Origin: CAVYXK01 sp963708245
GTDB lineage: Bacteria; Pseudomonadota; Alphaproteobacteria; Acetobacterales; Acetobacteraceae
DNA: 64,000 bases
Assembly: GCA_963708245.1 (NCBI GenBank)
Contig: OY970201.1
Coordinates: forward strand, 7,068,001 to 7,132,000
Direction of reading: 5' to 3'
Positions 1-9,194 of this stretch are shown here, piece by piece (within the stretch, counting starts at the first letter, position 1; each line of letters starts with the position of its first letter). Both the position numbers and the translations under genes were made by a program. A model generated the notes under the pieces. That model worked only from the letters and a program-made list of their open reading frames with translations, did not search any database and was not told the origin of the DNA.

Positions 1-331
1 TGAAGTCTTTTCCCAGCACCTGTTCGAGGGTCCAGAGCAGCGCTTCCCGCAGCGCGTCGTAGTCGGCGAGCTTGACGCCGTACTCGACATGACGGACGGC
101 AAGATCACGGATCGCGGGCAGAACCTGACCCGGCTCAGGCAAATTGTATACGACCATAGCGAGCATGGTCATCAGCTTGACGCCCTGAATGCGCATGTCG
201 TTCTTGAATAGCGGCCGGAAACTCGGGTTGGCTGCGAACAGCCGCTCGTAGAACAGCGCCCCGGCCACCTCCGGCATCACAGCCAGCCTGGCGAAGGTCG
301 TCCGGACAAGTTCCTGCTGCGCGGCATTCAC
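1..331 (-). CDS. Globin-family haem protein (partial, C-terminus outside window)
   Basis: About 110 residues are visible, starting at a GTG at 331 with GGAGG (342-346) about ten bases upstream; the gene runs off the left edge. The protein reads as a bacterial single-domain globin or the globin domain of a flavohaemoglobin: GALFYERLFAANPSFRPLF matches the helix B-C region, and AVRHVEYGVK carries the expected proximal histidine followed by DYDALREALLWTLE. Such proteins bind O2 or NO in the cytoplasm. It starts 31 bases after the AraC-type gene on the same strand, so the two are probably co-transcribed. Whether a reductase domain follows cannot be seen. Confidence 0.8.
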   Translation of the reverse strand, partial: MNAAQQELVRTTFARLAVMPEVAGALFYERLFAANPSFRPLFKNDMRIQGVKLMTMLAMVVYNLPEPGQVLPAIRDLAVRHVEYGVKLADYDALREALLWTLEQVLGKDF

Positions 332-361
332 GACGTTTCCACCTCCGCCCTCCGGGGCCGC

Positions 362-1339
362 TTACTCGTCTTTGCGCGACGCTGCCCGCAGCACGGCGGG
401 CGGGCTGCCGAACTCGCTCACGAACGCGCGATAGAATGTCGCCATACTGTTGAAGCCCCAGCCGAAAGCGATGTCGACCACCGACCGGCCGGTTCCCGTC
501 GCCCCGGCGATCGTGTCGCGGCACCGGAGCAGCCGCTGGCGCAAAACGTATCGGGCGAAAGTGCTACTGCTCGGCTCGAACAGCCGGTGTAGCTGGCGCG
601 CGGAGATGCCCAGCGCGGCGGCGGCGCTGGCGGGGGTCAGGCCGGGATCGGCGAGATGCAGATCAACGTGGCGCCTGACCGCCGCGAGCTGCGCCGACCG
701 CAGCGAATCCCGCCCCCACTCGGTGCCCTCGTCGGAGGCGCCACACGCCAGCGTCACAAGGCCGCAGAGATTGCGCAGCACGGCTTCGCCGAGTTCGTCG
801 GCAAGGAGCGGCGCCTGCGCCTTCGCCGCATCCATGGCAGCGCCGAGGAGCGAGCCGAGCGGCGAGGCGCCGGGCAACCGAAACGGGCGAGCCAATCGGC
901 CCCCCACCAGAAGCGGCGAGAGCGCGGCCCGCGGAATGACCAGCATATCGAACGAGGCAGGGCCTTTCGATTCCCTGTTGAATCGCCATTCGGTCGAGCT
1001 CACGCAGAAATCGCCGGTCTCGAGAATGAGGTCGACCGGCATGCTGCCTGGGGCGATCCTCCAGATCGCCGGCCGGCGGAATCGGCGGATGAAGAACGCC
1101 TCGGTCTTGTCCTTGGCAACGTCGGCCGCGGTGCGTTGGACCCTCTCGAGTCCCGATTTGATATCCAGCAGCGCAAATTCGCCCGCAACCCATCCGCTCG
1201 CTTCGGCACGAAAGGTGCCAGGGTCCGGGATCTCGCTTGGCGTGATACTATGGGCCTGCCTCGCGAAGAAGTCGCACCAGAGCCGCACACGGTCGCGCGG
1301 CGGCAGGTCGTCCGTTGAAAACCGGACTTGCATGGCCAT
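362..1339 (-). CDS. AraC-family transcriptional regulator
   Basis: A 325-residue protein of the AraC type with an N-terminal AraC-binding-like domain (about 10-190) and a C-terminal double helix-turn-helix (about 215-320). The second recognition region, FGWGFNSMATFYRAF, and the end motif FGSPPAVLR are typical. The ligand is unknown. The start at 1339 has only a weak purine stretch before it; an ATG two codons further in is an alternative. The globin gene follows closely on the same strand and may be its target or partner. Confidence 0.88.
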   Translation of the reverse strand: MAMQVRFSTDDLPPRDRVRLWCDFFARQAHSITPSEIPDPGTFRAEASGWVAGEFALLDIKSGLERVQRTAADVAKDKTEAFFIRRFRRPAIWRIAPGSMPVDLILETGDFCVSSTEWRFNRESKGPASFDMLVIPRAALSPLLVGGRLARPFRLPGASPLGSLLGAAMDAAKAQAPLLADELGEAVLRNLCGLVTLACGASDEGTEWGRDSLRSAQLAAVRRHVDLHLADPGLTPASAAAALGISARQLHRLFEPSSSTFARYVLRQRLLRCRDTIAGATGTGRSVVDIAFGWGFNSMATFYRAFVSEFGSPPAVLRAASRKDE

Positions 1340-1698
1340 CCCTATGGTCGCCCCCGGAAGCTAAAACTAACCGCACGGGTAAGGCTAGCCGCGAGACCTG
1401 GGGTCCGTGCCGTTTTTGAAGGCAGTCGTCCGGCGCCTCTTAGCCCCTCCGGCCTTCGCCGGCCGGCCTCTCCGCGTGCCGGCTGCGCGGCTGAGCTGGC
1501 CCCAGCAATCTCTGCGTCAAGGAAGACCCCGACGGTCCGCTAAACAGCCTACCAGCGGCTTCAGCACCTGAAGGTCGGATCGGCGCTGAATGAGACATCG
1601 TGCGGCGTTCAGTGAGACGACGCTAGCGACGCGCGGCCCTATCCATTTGAGATCGGAGTGTAACGCCGAAGTTCCACATTTCTTGCAGGGAGATCGCG
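1340..1698. other. Intergenic stretch without a convincing gene
   Basis: No reading frame here resembles a protein. It lies between the divergent AraC and response-regulator genes and should hold both promoters, but no clear promoter boxes were identified. Confidence 0.4.
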
Positions 1699-1854
1699 AT
1701 GACACGGTGGATGTATCGGGAGGCTGTCACTGATCAATCTCAGGGCATGGAACTGCCAACGATCCATCAGGTCGTGCCCAATTGGGGTATGCCGCGGATC
1801 ATGACGAAGATGGACGCCGGAGTTGCGGTTCACGATGGCGTGAGGTCATCAGCT

Positions 1855-2478
1855 ATGTGGCAAGGCACACCAATCGTGTTCGTTGTTGACGACGACCTCT
1901 CCGTGCGCAAATCGCTCGAATTGCTGATCTGCAACGCAGGGTGGCAACCAGAGACCTTCGAGTCCGCGCAGGATTTCCTGTGTCGTGAACGAGTTCTCGT
2001 GCCGAGTTGTCTCGTTCTCGACATTGCGCTTCCGGGCCTCAATGGCCTCGATTTGCAGAAGCAACTCGCAGCCGATCGGAAAGACATGCCGATCATCTTC
2101 GTTACGGATCATGGTGACGTTGCCATAACGGTTCAGGCCATGAAGGCGGGAGCCTTCGACTTCCTTGCCAAGCCATTTTGCGACGACGCGCTGCTGAGCG
2201 CCGTCCGGCAGGCGATCGAGCGTAGTAGGACTGTGCTTGATCATGAGGTGGAAATACGCGGGTTGCGAGACCGTTACACCTCCCTCAGCCGCCGCGAGCG
2301 GGAGGTGATGGCGCTCGTCGTTTCAGGCCTGTTGAATAAACAAGTCGGCTTCGAGCTTGGCATCAGTGAGATCACAGTGAAGGCGCACCGCGGTCAGGTG
2401 ATGCGAAAAATGAAAGCGGGCTCGCTCGCCGACTTAGTAAAAATGGCGGTAAAACTCCACGTCTCACCTTCGGCGTAA
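1855..2478 (+). CDS. FixJ/NarL-type response regulator (receiver + LuxR HTH), orphan
   Basis: From the ATG at 1855 the protein has 207 residues, the normal length of the FixJ group. The receiver domain shows the acidic pair D12/D13, the phosphoacceptor D56 in CLVLDIALPG, T84 and K106 (LAKPF). A LuxR-type HTH follows: SLSRREREVMALVVSGLLNK and ISEITVKAHRGQVMRKM. It should bind DNA after phosphorylation. The frame is open back to an ATG at 1699 that has a better ribosome site (AGGGAG at 1686-1691) and would add 52 residues without known similarity; I prefer 1855 on family length. No histidine kinase gene is adjacent, so its partner is unknown. Confidence 0.85.
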   Translation: MWQGTPIVFVVDDDLSVRKSLELLICNAGWQPETFESAQDFLCRERVLVPSCLVLDIALPGLNGLDLQKQLAADRKDMPIIFVTDHGDVAITVQAMKAGAFDFLAKPFCDDALLSAVRQAIERSRTVLDHEVEIRGLRDRYTSLSRREREVMALVVSGLLNKQVGFELGISEITVKAHRGQVMRKMKAGSLADLVKMAVKLHVSPSA

Positions 2479-2699
2479 GGTTGCCCTATTGGGTCATCGA
2501 CAACACGATCGCCAAATCCGCGTCACGGCCTCGCGATTGCAGCGTTAACCTGCTCTGTCGTCGCTACGCGCGCGCGAGGGGCGAGCTAGGGGGACTCTGC
2601 GCTTCGCCGCCGCCGCAATCGACACTGGGTAAGCATCCGCCGAGTGCCGCGGTGTTGCACGGCCGTCGACCAAGCATGCGGACGACGCACTGGTGTCGC

Positions 2700-2906
2700 C
2701 TACCTCTTGAGGTCCGCGAGGAGTTCCTTGAGGTTCTCGATACCTTCGGCGGTAAAGGCAACGGTGGACATTTCGTCGATGTCCCAGACGGTGAGGACAC
2801 CGTCTTCCGGCTCCATATCGAGGGCGATGTCGCGCAAGAGGTCCTCGTCCTCGCCGAGCATCTTGGCCACCCGGCCGATGGTGGAGACGGAACTGGGCGC
2901 CGCCAT
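2700..2906 (-). CDS. Small IS66-associated protein of unknown function
   Basis: A 68-residue acidic protein starting MAAPSSVSTIGRVAKMLGED, only four bases after the end of tnpC and still inside the element. It has a predicted helical character and a C-terminal leucine-rich helix (GIENLKELLADLK). Some alphaproteobacterial IS66 elements carry a comparable passenger gene behind tnpC. Function is unknown; there is no sign of a membrane segment or DNA-binding motif. Confidence 0.6.
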   Translation of the reverse strand: MAAPSSVSTIGRVAKMLGEDEDLLRDIALDMEPEDGVLTVWDIDEMSTVAFTAEGIENLKELLADLKR

Positions 2907-2909
2907 TGA

Positions 2910-4490
2910 TCAGGCCGCGCGGTCGACGCGAGTAGCTCGCGGCCAATGCCAGGGCAGCAGTTCGTGCAACCGCGAGACTGGGTGATCACCGATGCGCGCG
3001 AGCACGTCGGCGAGCCAGGCGCGCGGATCGATGTTGTTCAACTTTGCCGACGCAATCAGCGAATACATCGCCGCTGCCCTCTCCCCGCCGCGGTCCGAAC
3101 CGGCGAACAGCCATGACTTGCGCCCGAGTGCAATTCCGCGCAGCGCGCGTTCCGCCGCATTGTTGGTCAGGCAGATGCGTCCATCGGCAAGGAAGCGCGC
3201 AAAGGCATCCCATCGCTTGAGCATGTAGTCCATCGCCTTCGCGACGTCGGCATGACGCGAGAGCTTGCCGCGTTCGACGCGCATCCAGCTCTCGAGGGAG
3301 GTGGCGAGCGGCGCGACCCGGACCTGTCTTACGGCCTGCCGTTGGGTCGCTGGCAGGCCGTTGATGTCGCGTTCGACATCGAAGATCGCATCGATCCGGC
3401 GCACCGCCTCGATCGCGAGCGGCGCCTTGGCAACTTCGGCGAGCACGAACAGTTTGCGCCGTCCGTGTGCCCAACACGCGGCCTCAATGATCGGACCAGG
3501 CTGGCGTGCGGGGTGGTAGAGGTCGTTGAACCCGGCATAGGCGTCGGCTTGCAGAATGCCCGCGTAGCCGGCGAGATGTCGGCACGGATGCTCGCCGCTG
3601 CGATCGCGCGAATAGAAGAAGATCGCTGCTGGCGGTGCCGCGCCACCGAACGGCTGGTCGTCGCGCACATAGGTCCATAATCGGCCGGTGACGGTCTTGA
3701 CCTTGGCCAACACCGGCACGGTGGTCTCATCGCCGTGTAGGCGCTCGGCGGCGAGTACGTGGGCCTTGATCAGCGTCACCAATGGCGACAGCGCCGTCGT
3801 GCAGGCACCCACCCAATCGGCCAGTATGGAGACGCTGAGATCGATGCCCTCGCGGGCAAACCGCTCGCTTTGGCGGTTCAACGGCTGATGCTCGCCGAAC
3901 TTGCCATGGACGATCGTCGCCAGCAGGTCCGGACCGGCGCGGCCACGGGAAATCGGATGGAACGGCGCCGGCGGCTGCGTGATCGTCTCGCACGAGCGGC
4001 AGGAGAACTTCTCTCGCACCGTCTGGATCACCTTGTAGGTCCGTGGAATGCTCTCCAACGTCTCGGTGGTGGTCTCGCCGAGCTTGGTGAGCTGACCGCC
4101 ACAGCACGGACAGCTTGTCGGCGACGGCAGCACCAGCCGCTCGCGCGGCAGGTGCGCCGGTAACGGTGCGCGCACCGGCTTGGCGCGTGTGAACGGGCGC
4201 ACGTTCGTCCTGTTCGTGGCCGCATGAGCGGCAGCCGCTTCGTCCTCGGCGGCAGCGGTCTCGAGTTCCTCGATCTGCATCTCCAACTGATCGAGCAGCT
4301 TGCGTCCACGCTCGGCGGAGGCGCCGAAGCGGTCACGCTTCATCTTGGCGATTAGCAGCTTCAGATGCGCAACCATCGCCTCGGCACCAGCGGCACGAGC
4401 CTCAAAATCACGCCGCGCGGCCTGCTCGGAGATTAGCGCTGCTTTCAGCGCGTCGATGTCATCCGGAAGTGTACCGGCCGAATCGCTCAT
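2910..4490 (-). CDS. tnpC: IS66-family transposase TnpC
   Basis: This is the main DDE transposase of the IS66 element, about 526 residues from the ATG at 4490; the frame is open from a GTG at 4508. In order it shows an N-terminal helical region, a zinc-binding part (CPCCGGQL and CRSCE), then the catalytic acidic residues in LHGDETTVPV, QADAYAGFNDL and NNAAERALRG. It reads through without a stop or frameshift, so the transposase may be functional. TnpB and TnpA lie upstream on the same strand. Confidence 0.93.
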   Translation of the reverse strand: MSDSAGTLPDDIDALKAALISEQAARRDFEARAAGAEAMVAHLKLLIAKMKRDRFGASAERGRKLLDQLEMQIEELETAAAEDEAAAAHAATNRTNVRPFTRAKPVRAPLPAHLPRERLVLPSPTSCPCCGGQLTKLGETTTETLESIPRTYKVIQTVREKFSCRSCETITQPPAPFHPISRGRAGPDLLATIVHGKFGEHQPLNRQSERFAREGIDLSVSILADWVGACTTALSPLVTLIKAHVLAAERLHGDETTVPVLAKVKTVTGRLWTYVRDDQPFGGAAPPAAIFFYSRDRSGEHPCRHLAGYAGILQADAYAGFNDLYHPARQPGPIIEAACWAHGRRKLFVLAEVAKAPLAIEAVRRIDAIFDVERDINGLPATQRQAVRQVRVAPLATSLESWMRVERGKLSRHADVAKAMDYMLKRWDAFARFLADGRICLTNNAAERALRGIALGRKSWLFAGSDRGGERAAAMYSLIASAKLNNIDPRAWLADVLARIGDHPVSRLHELLPWHWPRATRVDRAA

Positions 4491-4574
4491 GCCGACAACT
4501 GAAATCACACTCGCCCGTGGTCATGCACGCGAAATCTTCAAAAAAACCCCGGCAACTGTGCAACTAGTCCAATC

Positions 4575-4922
4575 TTAGCCCGCCAGTTCCGGTCGCCAGG
4601 TTCGCTGCGGGTGTCTCCAGTCAATTCCCTCTAGCATGTAGCCGAGTTGGGCCGCCGTAATCGCAACCACTCCATCCGCCGGCGATGGCCAGATGAACCG
4701 ACCGCGCTCGAGTCGCTTGGCATATAGCGACATGCCGAGGCCGTCATGCCAAAGAACCTTTATCAGATCACCCCGACGACCCCGGAAAACATACGCATCG
4801 CCGGCGTGCGGGTTGCGCTGCAGGGACTGTTGTACTTGCAGGGCAAGGCCATTCATCCCGCGACGCATATCGGTCCTGCCTGCGGCCAGCCAGACGCGCA
4901 TACCCGAGGGTGGCATCATCAT
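4575..4922 (-). CDS. tnpB: IS66-family accessory protein TnpB
   Basis: A 115-residue protein with the hallmark IS66 Orf2 sequence: VWLAAGRTDMRRGMNGLA near the N-terminus and GDLIKVLWHDGLGMSLYAKR in the middle. It is needed with TnpA and TnpC for IS66 transposition, though its biochemical role is not settled. Its start overlaps the end of tnpA by four bases (ATGA), pointing to coupled translation. Confidence 0.93.
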   Translation of the reverse strand: MMMPPSGMRVWLAAGRTDMRRGMNGLALQVQQSLQRNPHAGDAYVFRGRRGDLIKVLWHDGLGMSLYAKRLERGRFIWPSPADGVVAITAAQLGYMLEGIDWRHPQRTWRPELAG

Positions 4923-5371
4923 CCGCGCAACACCGACAGCACGCGGCGGAGCGCCGCAACGCTCACTCCTTCGTCGATACTCACGCGCACGCTGCCGTTC
5001 AGCTCGATCTCGATCAACCCCGTTCGCCGTGGCGTTATCACCCGAGACGGCAACGGCTCTGATGCCGCCGGCGTCTCGCTCGGAACAGGCGCAATCCGCG
5101 CGGGGAAGAGATGCAGCTCCGAGCCGCAGGCAGTCTCGGCTGCAGCGAGGCGACGCCAGCGATAGACCAGGCTCGGGCAGATCCCGTGTCGGCGGGCAAC
5201 GTCCTGGATGCGTACCCCAGGCTGCACAGACTCCCCCACCACCTTGGCTCGAAACCGAGCGTCATGCGCCCGACGCCGCTCTCCCACGATCTCGATCCGT
5301 GGGCTTGCCTCGCCATCTGTGGCTGCCACTCTGGCAGCCTCATGCTTGCTTCCTATCATCCCCCGAAGCAA
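4919..5371 (-). CDS. tnpA: IS66-family accessory protein TnpA
   Basis: A 150-residue protein of the IS66 TnpA (Orf1) group with a helix-turn-helix: RFRAKVVGESVQPG, then VARRHGICPSLVYRWRR. The C-terminal part ends in the usual VSVAALRRVLSVLRG. It is the promoter-proximal gene of the element and likely binds the element's ends. No defects are visible. Confidence 0.92.
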   Translation of the reverse strand: MLRGMIGSKHEAARVAATDGEASPRIEIVGERRRAHDARFRAKVVGESVQPGVRIQDVARRHGICPSLVYRWRRLAAAETACGSELHLFPARIAPVPSETPAASEPLPSRVITPRRTGLIEIELNGSVRVSIDEGVSVAALRRVLSVLRG

Positions 5372-6170
5372 ATCAAGCCGCCACTATTCAGACAAGGCGG
5401 TCGTCACCGTAGGGATACGACACTGGCATGGGGCGCTTGGTATCGCTCGCTGAAGGGGCGGCTCGGCACGATCCGCGGAATTTGGGCCAAATAGCCATGC
5501 GAGCGCCTGCTGCGTTATGCTTGCATGTTTGTGCGCGTCAGTCAGACAATCACCAACAACTCTGTGCTCACGCGGGCGAACCCACAGTGACCTGCTCCCG
5601 GCCCTTTAAGCTGGCAGGTTCCGTAAATCGGAAAATCAAATATCCAAAAGTATCGTTGTGGGTGGGTCTAATGACTCTCTGCGATTACAGGAGACACTGC
5701 GGGGGGGGGCGCGTCGCCCAGGCGTCGCTAGCGGCCGAAGACGCCGCGTTGCTCGGGATAGGGTCTATAGCACTGCAGACAAGGCGTGGAATCCATTACA
5801 CGAGGTCGGCCGATACCTTCGTCCAATTGACCGCCCGTATTGCGTCTGGTTAGATTGGTTCTGCCTCCCGATCGTTGAGAAGGGCGTGGACATCCTCGCG
5901 AAGACATCGGGGCAAACAAAGCAACGCACAACCTCGGGAGATCCGGACGCTGAATTCTACTGCTGGCTGCTCGCTACCGTGGCTGTCATTGGCGCAGTCG
6001 CAGGCACTGTGCCTACAGGTGGTGTCCGGTTTATTGTGGGTGCTCTGGTCGTGGCCGCAGCTGGGGCGCCGTGCGTTCACGCGGCAGCAGATTGACGCAG
6101 GTACGCGCTATTTCGGATGCTCGACGGCTGGAAGGCCTCTTCCCGGTTCTCGGCTAGCTCGGTGGCCCCG
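5372..6170. other. Stretch between IS66 and the SDR gene, no firm gene
   Basis: Apart from the right end of IS66 and one weak open frame at 5658-6095, nothing is recognisable. A run of ten G occurs near 5700. The composition looks like decayed mobile DNA. Confidence 0.4.
5658..6095 (+). CDS. Doubtful hypothetical protein with a C-terminal membrane segment
   Basis: A 145-codon frame whose second half (from about residue 55) looks protein-like and ends in a hydrophobic stretch (LLATVAVIGAVAGTVP and FIVGALVVAAAGA) that could cross a membrane once or twice. The first 50 residues are arginine-rich and read like noncoding sequence across a poly-G run. No family is recognised. It could be the remains of a gene damaged when the neighbouring elements inserted. 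Confidence 0.22.
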   Translation: MGGSNDSLRLQETLRGGARRPGVASGRRRRVARDRVYSTADKAWNPLHEVGRYLRPIDRPYCVWLDWFCLPIVEKGVDILAKTSGQTKQRTTSGDPDAEFYCWLLATVAVIGAVAGTVPTGGVRFIVGALVVAAAGAPCVHAAAD

Positions 6171-6236
6171 GCTGGCTTCAACCGGAATGGGTCGCTGGCT
6201 TCGATCGGAAGCGGCGGCTGACTTCATCGGAACCCC
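6171..6236 (+). repeat. Three 23-bp direct repeats, IS21-type terminal region
   Basis: Units begin at 6171, 6194 and 6217 with exact 23-bp spacing and share GCTGRCTTC followed by CGGAA. Serial repeats of this wording (GGCTTCAACCGGAAT) are typical of the ends of IS21-family elements, where the transposase binds. No istA or istB is present here, so this is an end remnant immediately upstream of the SDR gene. Confidence 0.55.
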
Positions 6237-6251
6237 GCACCTGAGACGGAG

Positions 6252-6947
6252 ATGAGCATGCAATTCCACAACCGGACTGTCATTGTCACCGGTGGCACCG
6301 GAGCGCTAGGCACAGCAGTAGTCGGTGCACTGCTCGCTGACGGAGCACACTGTCTTGTCCCGTACAGACGGGACGCAGACGTGGATACTTTTCCGCACAA
6401 AGACCGAGTTACTCTGGTATCTCGATGCGACCTGACAGATGAAGCCGATGTCAGCCGCCTCTATGACGGGGTGACAGACCTGTGGGCCTCGATCCACCTC
6501 GCCGGCGGGTTTGCGATGGGCGATCTGTTGGACACTGACAAGACCAGTCTTATGCAGATGGTGAATATGAACTTCGTCAGCTGCTATCTTTGTTGTCGGG
6601 CTGCACTTGGAGCTTTCGGCCCGCCCGGCGGGCGGATCGTCAACGTAGCGTCCCGACCGGCGTTGGAGCCGCGGGGCGGATCCGGTATCACGGCCTATAC
6701 TGCCAGCAAGTCGGCCGTTGCCGCGCTTACGCAGGCACTTGCCGCCGAAGTCGCGGGACGAAACATTCTGGTCAACGCCATTGCCCCATCGATAATCAAC
6801 ACACCAGCCAACCGGGCCGCGATGCCCAAGGCCAACCACGCTGCCTGGCCCACGCCCGAAGAGATCAGCGCAGCGATCACATTCCTCGCGTCTCCCGAGA
6901 ACAAGGTCACAAGCGGAGCGATCGTATCAGTTTACGGTCGCGCGTAG
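6252..6947 (+). CDS. SDR-family NAD(P)-dependent oxidoreductase
   Basis: A 231-residue classical short-chain dehydrogenase. It shows the nucleotide-binding TGGTGALG (residues 13-20), the structural N107, and the catalytic set S134, Y149 and K153 (YTASK). The usual C-terminal ASPENKVTSGAIVSVYG closes the fold. The substrate cannot be told from sequence. It starts just downstream of the IS21-like repeats, from which it may have borrowed or lost its promoter. No partner genes adjoin it. Confidence 0.88.
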   Translation: MSMQFHNRTVIVTGGTGALGTAVVGALLADGAHCLVPYRRDADVDTFPHKDRVTLVSRCDLTDEADVSRLYDGVTDLWASIHLAGGFAMGDLLDTDKTSLMQMVNMNFVSCYLCCRAALGAFGPPGGRIVNVASRPALEPRGGSGITAYTASKSAVAALTQALAAEVAGRNILVNAIAPSIINTPANRAAMPKANHAAWPTPEEISAAITFLASPENKVTSGAIVSVYGRA

Positions 6948-7126
6948 CCGGCAAGAGCGGCATCAAATTCCGGCCGGCATGCCCTAGTGCCCCGCGCCGT
7001 TGATTCTGCGGCTGATTTCTGAGTCGATGTCTTCCTTATAGAGCATGCAAAGTCGTGGAGAGTCGGTCGCCATCAGCTAGACTGCGCCGGCCGCTCGAAT
7101 GGCCCACCGCACCCGCGCCCGATGCG

Positions 7127-7450
7127 TCAGCTTGCCGGTAAAACCTCTACGTTGCCGGTCATCCCGAACAACTCATGCATGAAGTGCGTGCAGGTCACCT
7201 CGTAGCGTCCCGGTTTCTGTGGAGTGAACCGTAGTTCGACCTCACTGTGCTGGTCCACTTCTTGGGCGCCGTCCCTTGGCGGAGCCGTTCCAGGCCGGAA
7301 CGTGCTCGCGGCGAAAAGTGTCGGCGCGCTGAAATCGTGACCCTCGCCCGCGTCATTGATCAGGACCAGCGTCACCGGCTTGCCCGCCTGCAGCCGGATG
7401 TTCTCCGGGGTGAATGCGAAGTTTGAAAGGCGAACGGTAACGGCATCGGC
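7127..7450 (-). pseudogene. Cupredoxin-domain protein, 5' end missing
   Basis: The last ~105 codons encode a plastocyanin/azurin-like copper domain: VTVRLSNFAFTPENIRLQAG, then ligand-bearing EGHDFSAP and CTHFMHELFGM, ending in GNVEVLPAS. His, Cys, His and Met ligands are all present. Upstream of about 7450 the frame passes into sequence that belongs, in another frame, to the primase-like gene. The signal peptide and first strands are therefore gone. The join marks the left limit of the decayed integrative element, and there is no natural start. Confidence 0.75.
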
Positions 7451-8754
7451 AACCGGCCCGTGGCCGGGGCTAACCGCTCCACCGCGGCGCGCACCGCCCG
7501 CCAGTCCAACTTGATCTCGTAGACGGTGCGACCATGAGCGAAGGAATGGATCCAGGGTGTGCCGTTCGCGCGGCGCATGATCCTGGCCTTGCAGGCCCCG
7601 TATTCGACACCCTCGGGCGGATCGGCGAGCGTTGCTCCCTCGAAGCGAGCCGGGTCGGCCAGCACATCCGCAACGGTGATGCCGGCCAGGTCCGCATCGT
7701 CGAAGGGCAGCGCCACATCCGGCAACAGGACGCCGTCGCACTGGCGGCCGATGATCCGCGTGGCGTTGTCGATCTCTGTACCGGTGCGGTCCGCGAGGCG
7801 TTGCGCCTGCTGGGTGACGAACACGTCCCGCGCCTTGGCTACCTCCGTCGTCAGCCGATGCGCTTGCCTGGCGTGCATCTCGCGCAGGCTTGCTTGATCG
7901 GCGATGGTCAGCGGTGGGCAGGCGGCGACGGTATCCAATGCAACGGCTGTCTTGAGGATCGGCCGCCGCCCGTCCGCGTCCTGTGCCACTGGCGGGTCAA
8001 GCACTGGCGCGCCCTCGAACACCAGACGTTCTGGCGCACCCACCATGCGATCAACGATCGAGCGCTCGAGCAACTGGCCGCCGGCGCCGACCATCAGCCA
8101 TCCCAGCCCGGCCAGCCAGCAGCGCGCATGCAGTGATTTCAGGAACCGATCCATGTCGGCACCATCCTTCACCAACACGTAGACATGCAGGCCGTTCGAG
8201 CCGGGCAGGCGTTCCCCTGTATCCACACGATACAGACCGGCGCTGGTCGAGCGTCGCAGAACGCGGGCCACGCCAGCGGGGTCCCGCACCACCGAGACCA
8301 GCGCCGGCCAGTACCCGCCCAGCGCCTCGAGGCGCTCGGCAACCTCGGGCGGCATACCCTTGGTGTCGAAATCCAGCAGCGCCAGCGCGGGTCGGCCTGG
8401 CCGGTAGACGATATGATCACCCGTGCGGGCAATGACCCCGCGGCGCTCCTCGCCATCGCCTAAGTTGCGCTTGGTGGTGATCTCGACCTTGTCTGGCAGA
8501 CCAGGTCGCAGCGCACCAAGCGCGATGGCTTCGTGCGAGGCAAGCGTGCCGATGAGGTCCGCAAAGCGCGCAATATCGGGGAGCACAATCCGCAACGCGT
8601 CGCCGCGCGACATGACGCACGCGCTGCCGTCGCTGTTCAGCTTGCCCGCTGTATCGATGCTGATCCGCTTCGTGAGCGGGCCACCGGACTTGGCGAAGCG
8701 GGTGCTTTCGATCTGCGCGAAGCGCTGGTCAGTATCGGGTTCGCGCGCGCTCAC
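7450..8754 (-). pseudogene. Primase-like replication protein of an integrative element, 3' end lost
   Basis: Starting at a GTG at 8754 that overlaps the previous gene's stop (GTGA), about 435 codons read as a replication protein with primase-like features: ALALLDFDTKGMP, then SNGLHVYVLVKDGADM and a long region ending GRTVYEIKLDW. The assignment to an archaeo-eukaryotic-type primase is by resemblance and is not certain. After about 7450 the frame runs into cupredoxin DNA read out of frame, giving an artificial proline/arginine-rich tail, so the gene is truncated. The coupled start and same-strand neighbours suggest one operon with the genes at 8751-9624. Confidence 0.55.
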
Positions 8755-9194
8755 TGAATCGCCTCCGGCCGCGATTGCGCCGGATGCACGGCACCACCGA
8801 ATGGCACGATCAACAACGTTCGCGGGCACCCGAGGAACGCGCCCCACTCACGCGCGCGCCGGCTGGTCGTTTCAATAAACGCTAATCTGCCCGCGGAGAT
8901 GGTGGCTGTCACAGCCGCGCGGTAGTGATCCCGCTCACCAGCCGTGCCATGCACAGTCACGGCACGGCACCAGTACTTTAGCTGGCGCGCGCACCTCCAT
9001 TCAGAGAGTGCGGGATCCGGCTCGCCGTAACCCGGATCGGCACCGACGAGGACACAGGTCGGCCGGCGCTGCCTACCGACTAGTCGCGCGGGCCAGACTG
9101 CTCCCGTATCCTCGATGACGATGAGCCGTAAGGATGTCGGCGGCAGCGGCGCGCAATAGCGGGAGATGCGGCAATCCCAAACGTCCGGCCACAT
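8751..9194 (-). CDS. Hypothetical protein of the integrative element
   Basis: From the ATG at 9194 (GGAG about ten bases before it) the product has 147 residues. The stretch LRLIVIEDTGAVWPARLV, then TVHGTAGERDHYRAAVTATI and AGRLAFIETTSRRAREWGAF reads as a compact alpha/beta protein, but no family is recognised. Its stop overlaps the start of the primase-like gene, so the two are translationally coupled. The first 40 residues overlap a different frame (9073-9363) that also looks coding. A frameshift joining the two is possible. Confidence 0.5.
   Translation of the reverse strand: MWPDVWDCRISRYCAPLPPTSLRLIVIEDTGAVWPARLVGRQRRPTCVLVGADPGYGEPDPALSEWRCARQLKYWCRAVTVHGTAGERDHYRAAVTATISAGRLAFIETTSRRAREWGAFLGCPRTLLIVPFGGAVHPAQSRPEAIQ

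Larger units (their letters stand above)
2669..5441 (-). mobile_element. IS66-family insertion sequence (approximate limits)
   Basis: The element contains tnpA, tnpB and tnpC in the usual order plus one small accessory gene. Candidate ends are imperfect inverted copies beginning ACCAAGC, at 2669 on the left and ending at 5441 on the right; both are followed inward by a related GTGTCG block. No 8-bp target duplication was found, so the exact ends are uncertain. Confidence 0.6.

Noticed and set aside
450..1364. Plus-strand open frame of 304 codons opposite the AraC gene
   Set aside because: Shadow of the well-supported AraC regulator; Ser/Arg/Pro-rich and no family resemblance.
2625..2640. GTAAGC at 2626 as the left end of IS66
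   Set aside because: The family end often starts GTAAGC, but the right end of this element shows ACCAAGC, which matches 2669 better; no duplication supports either, so the limits were left approximate.
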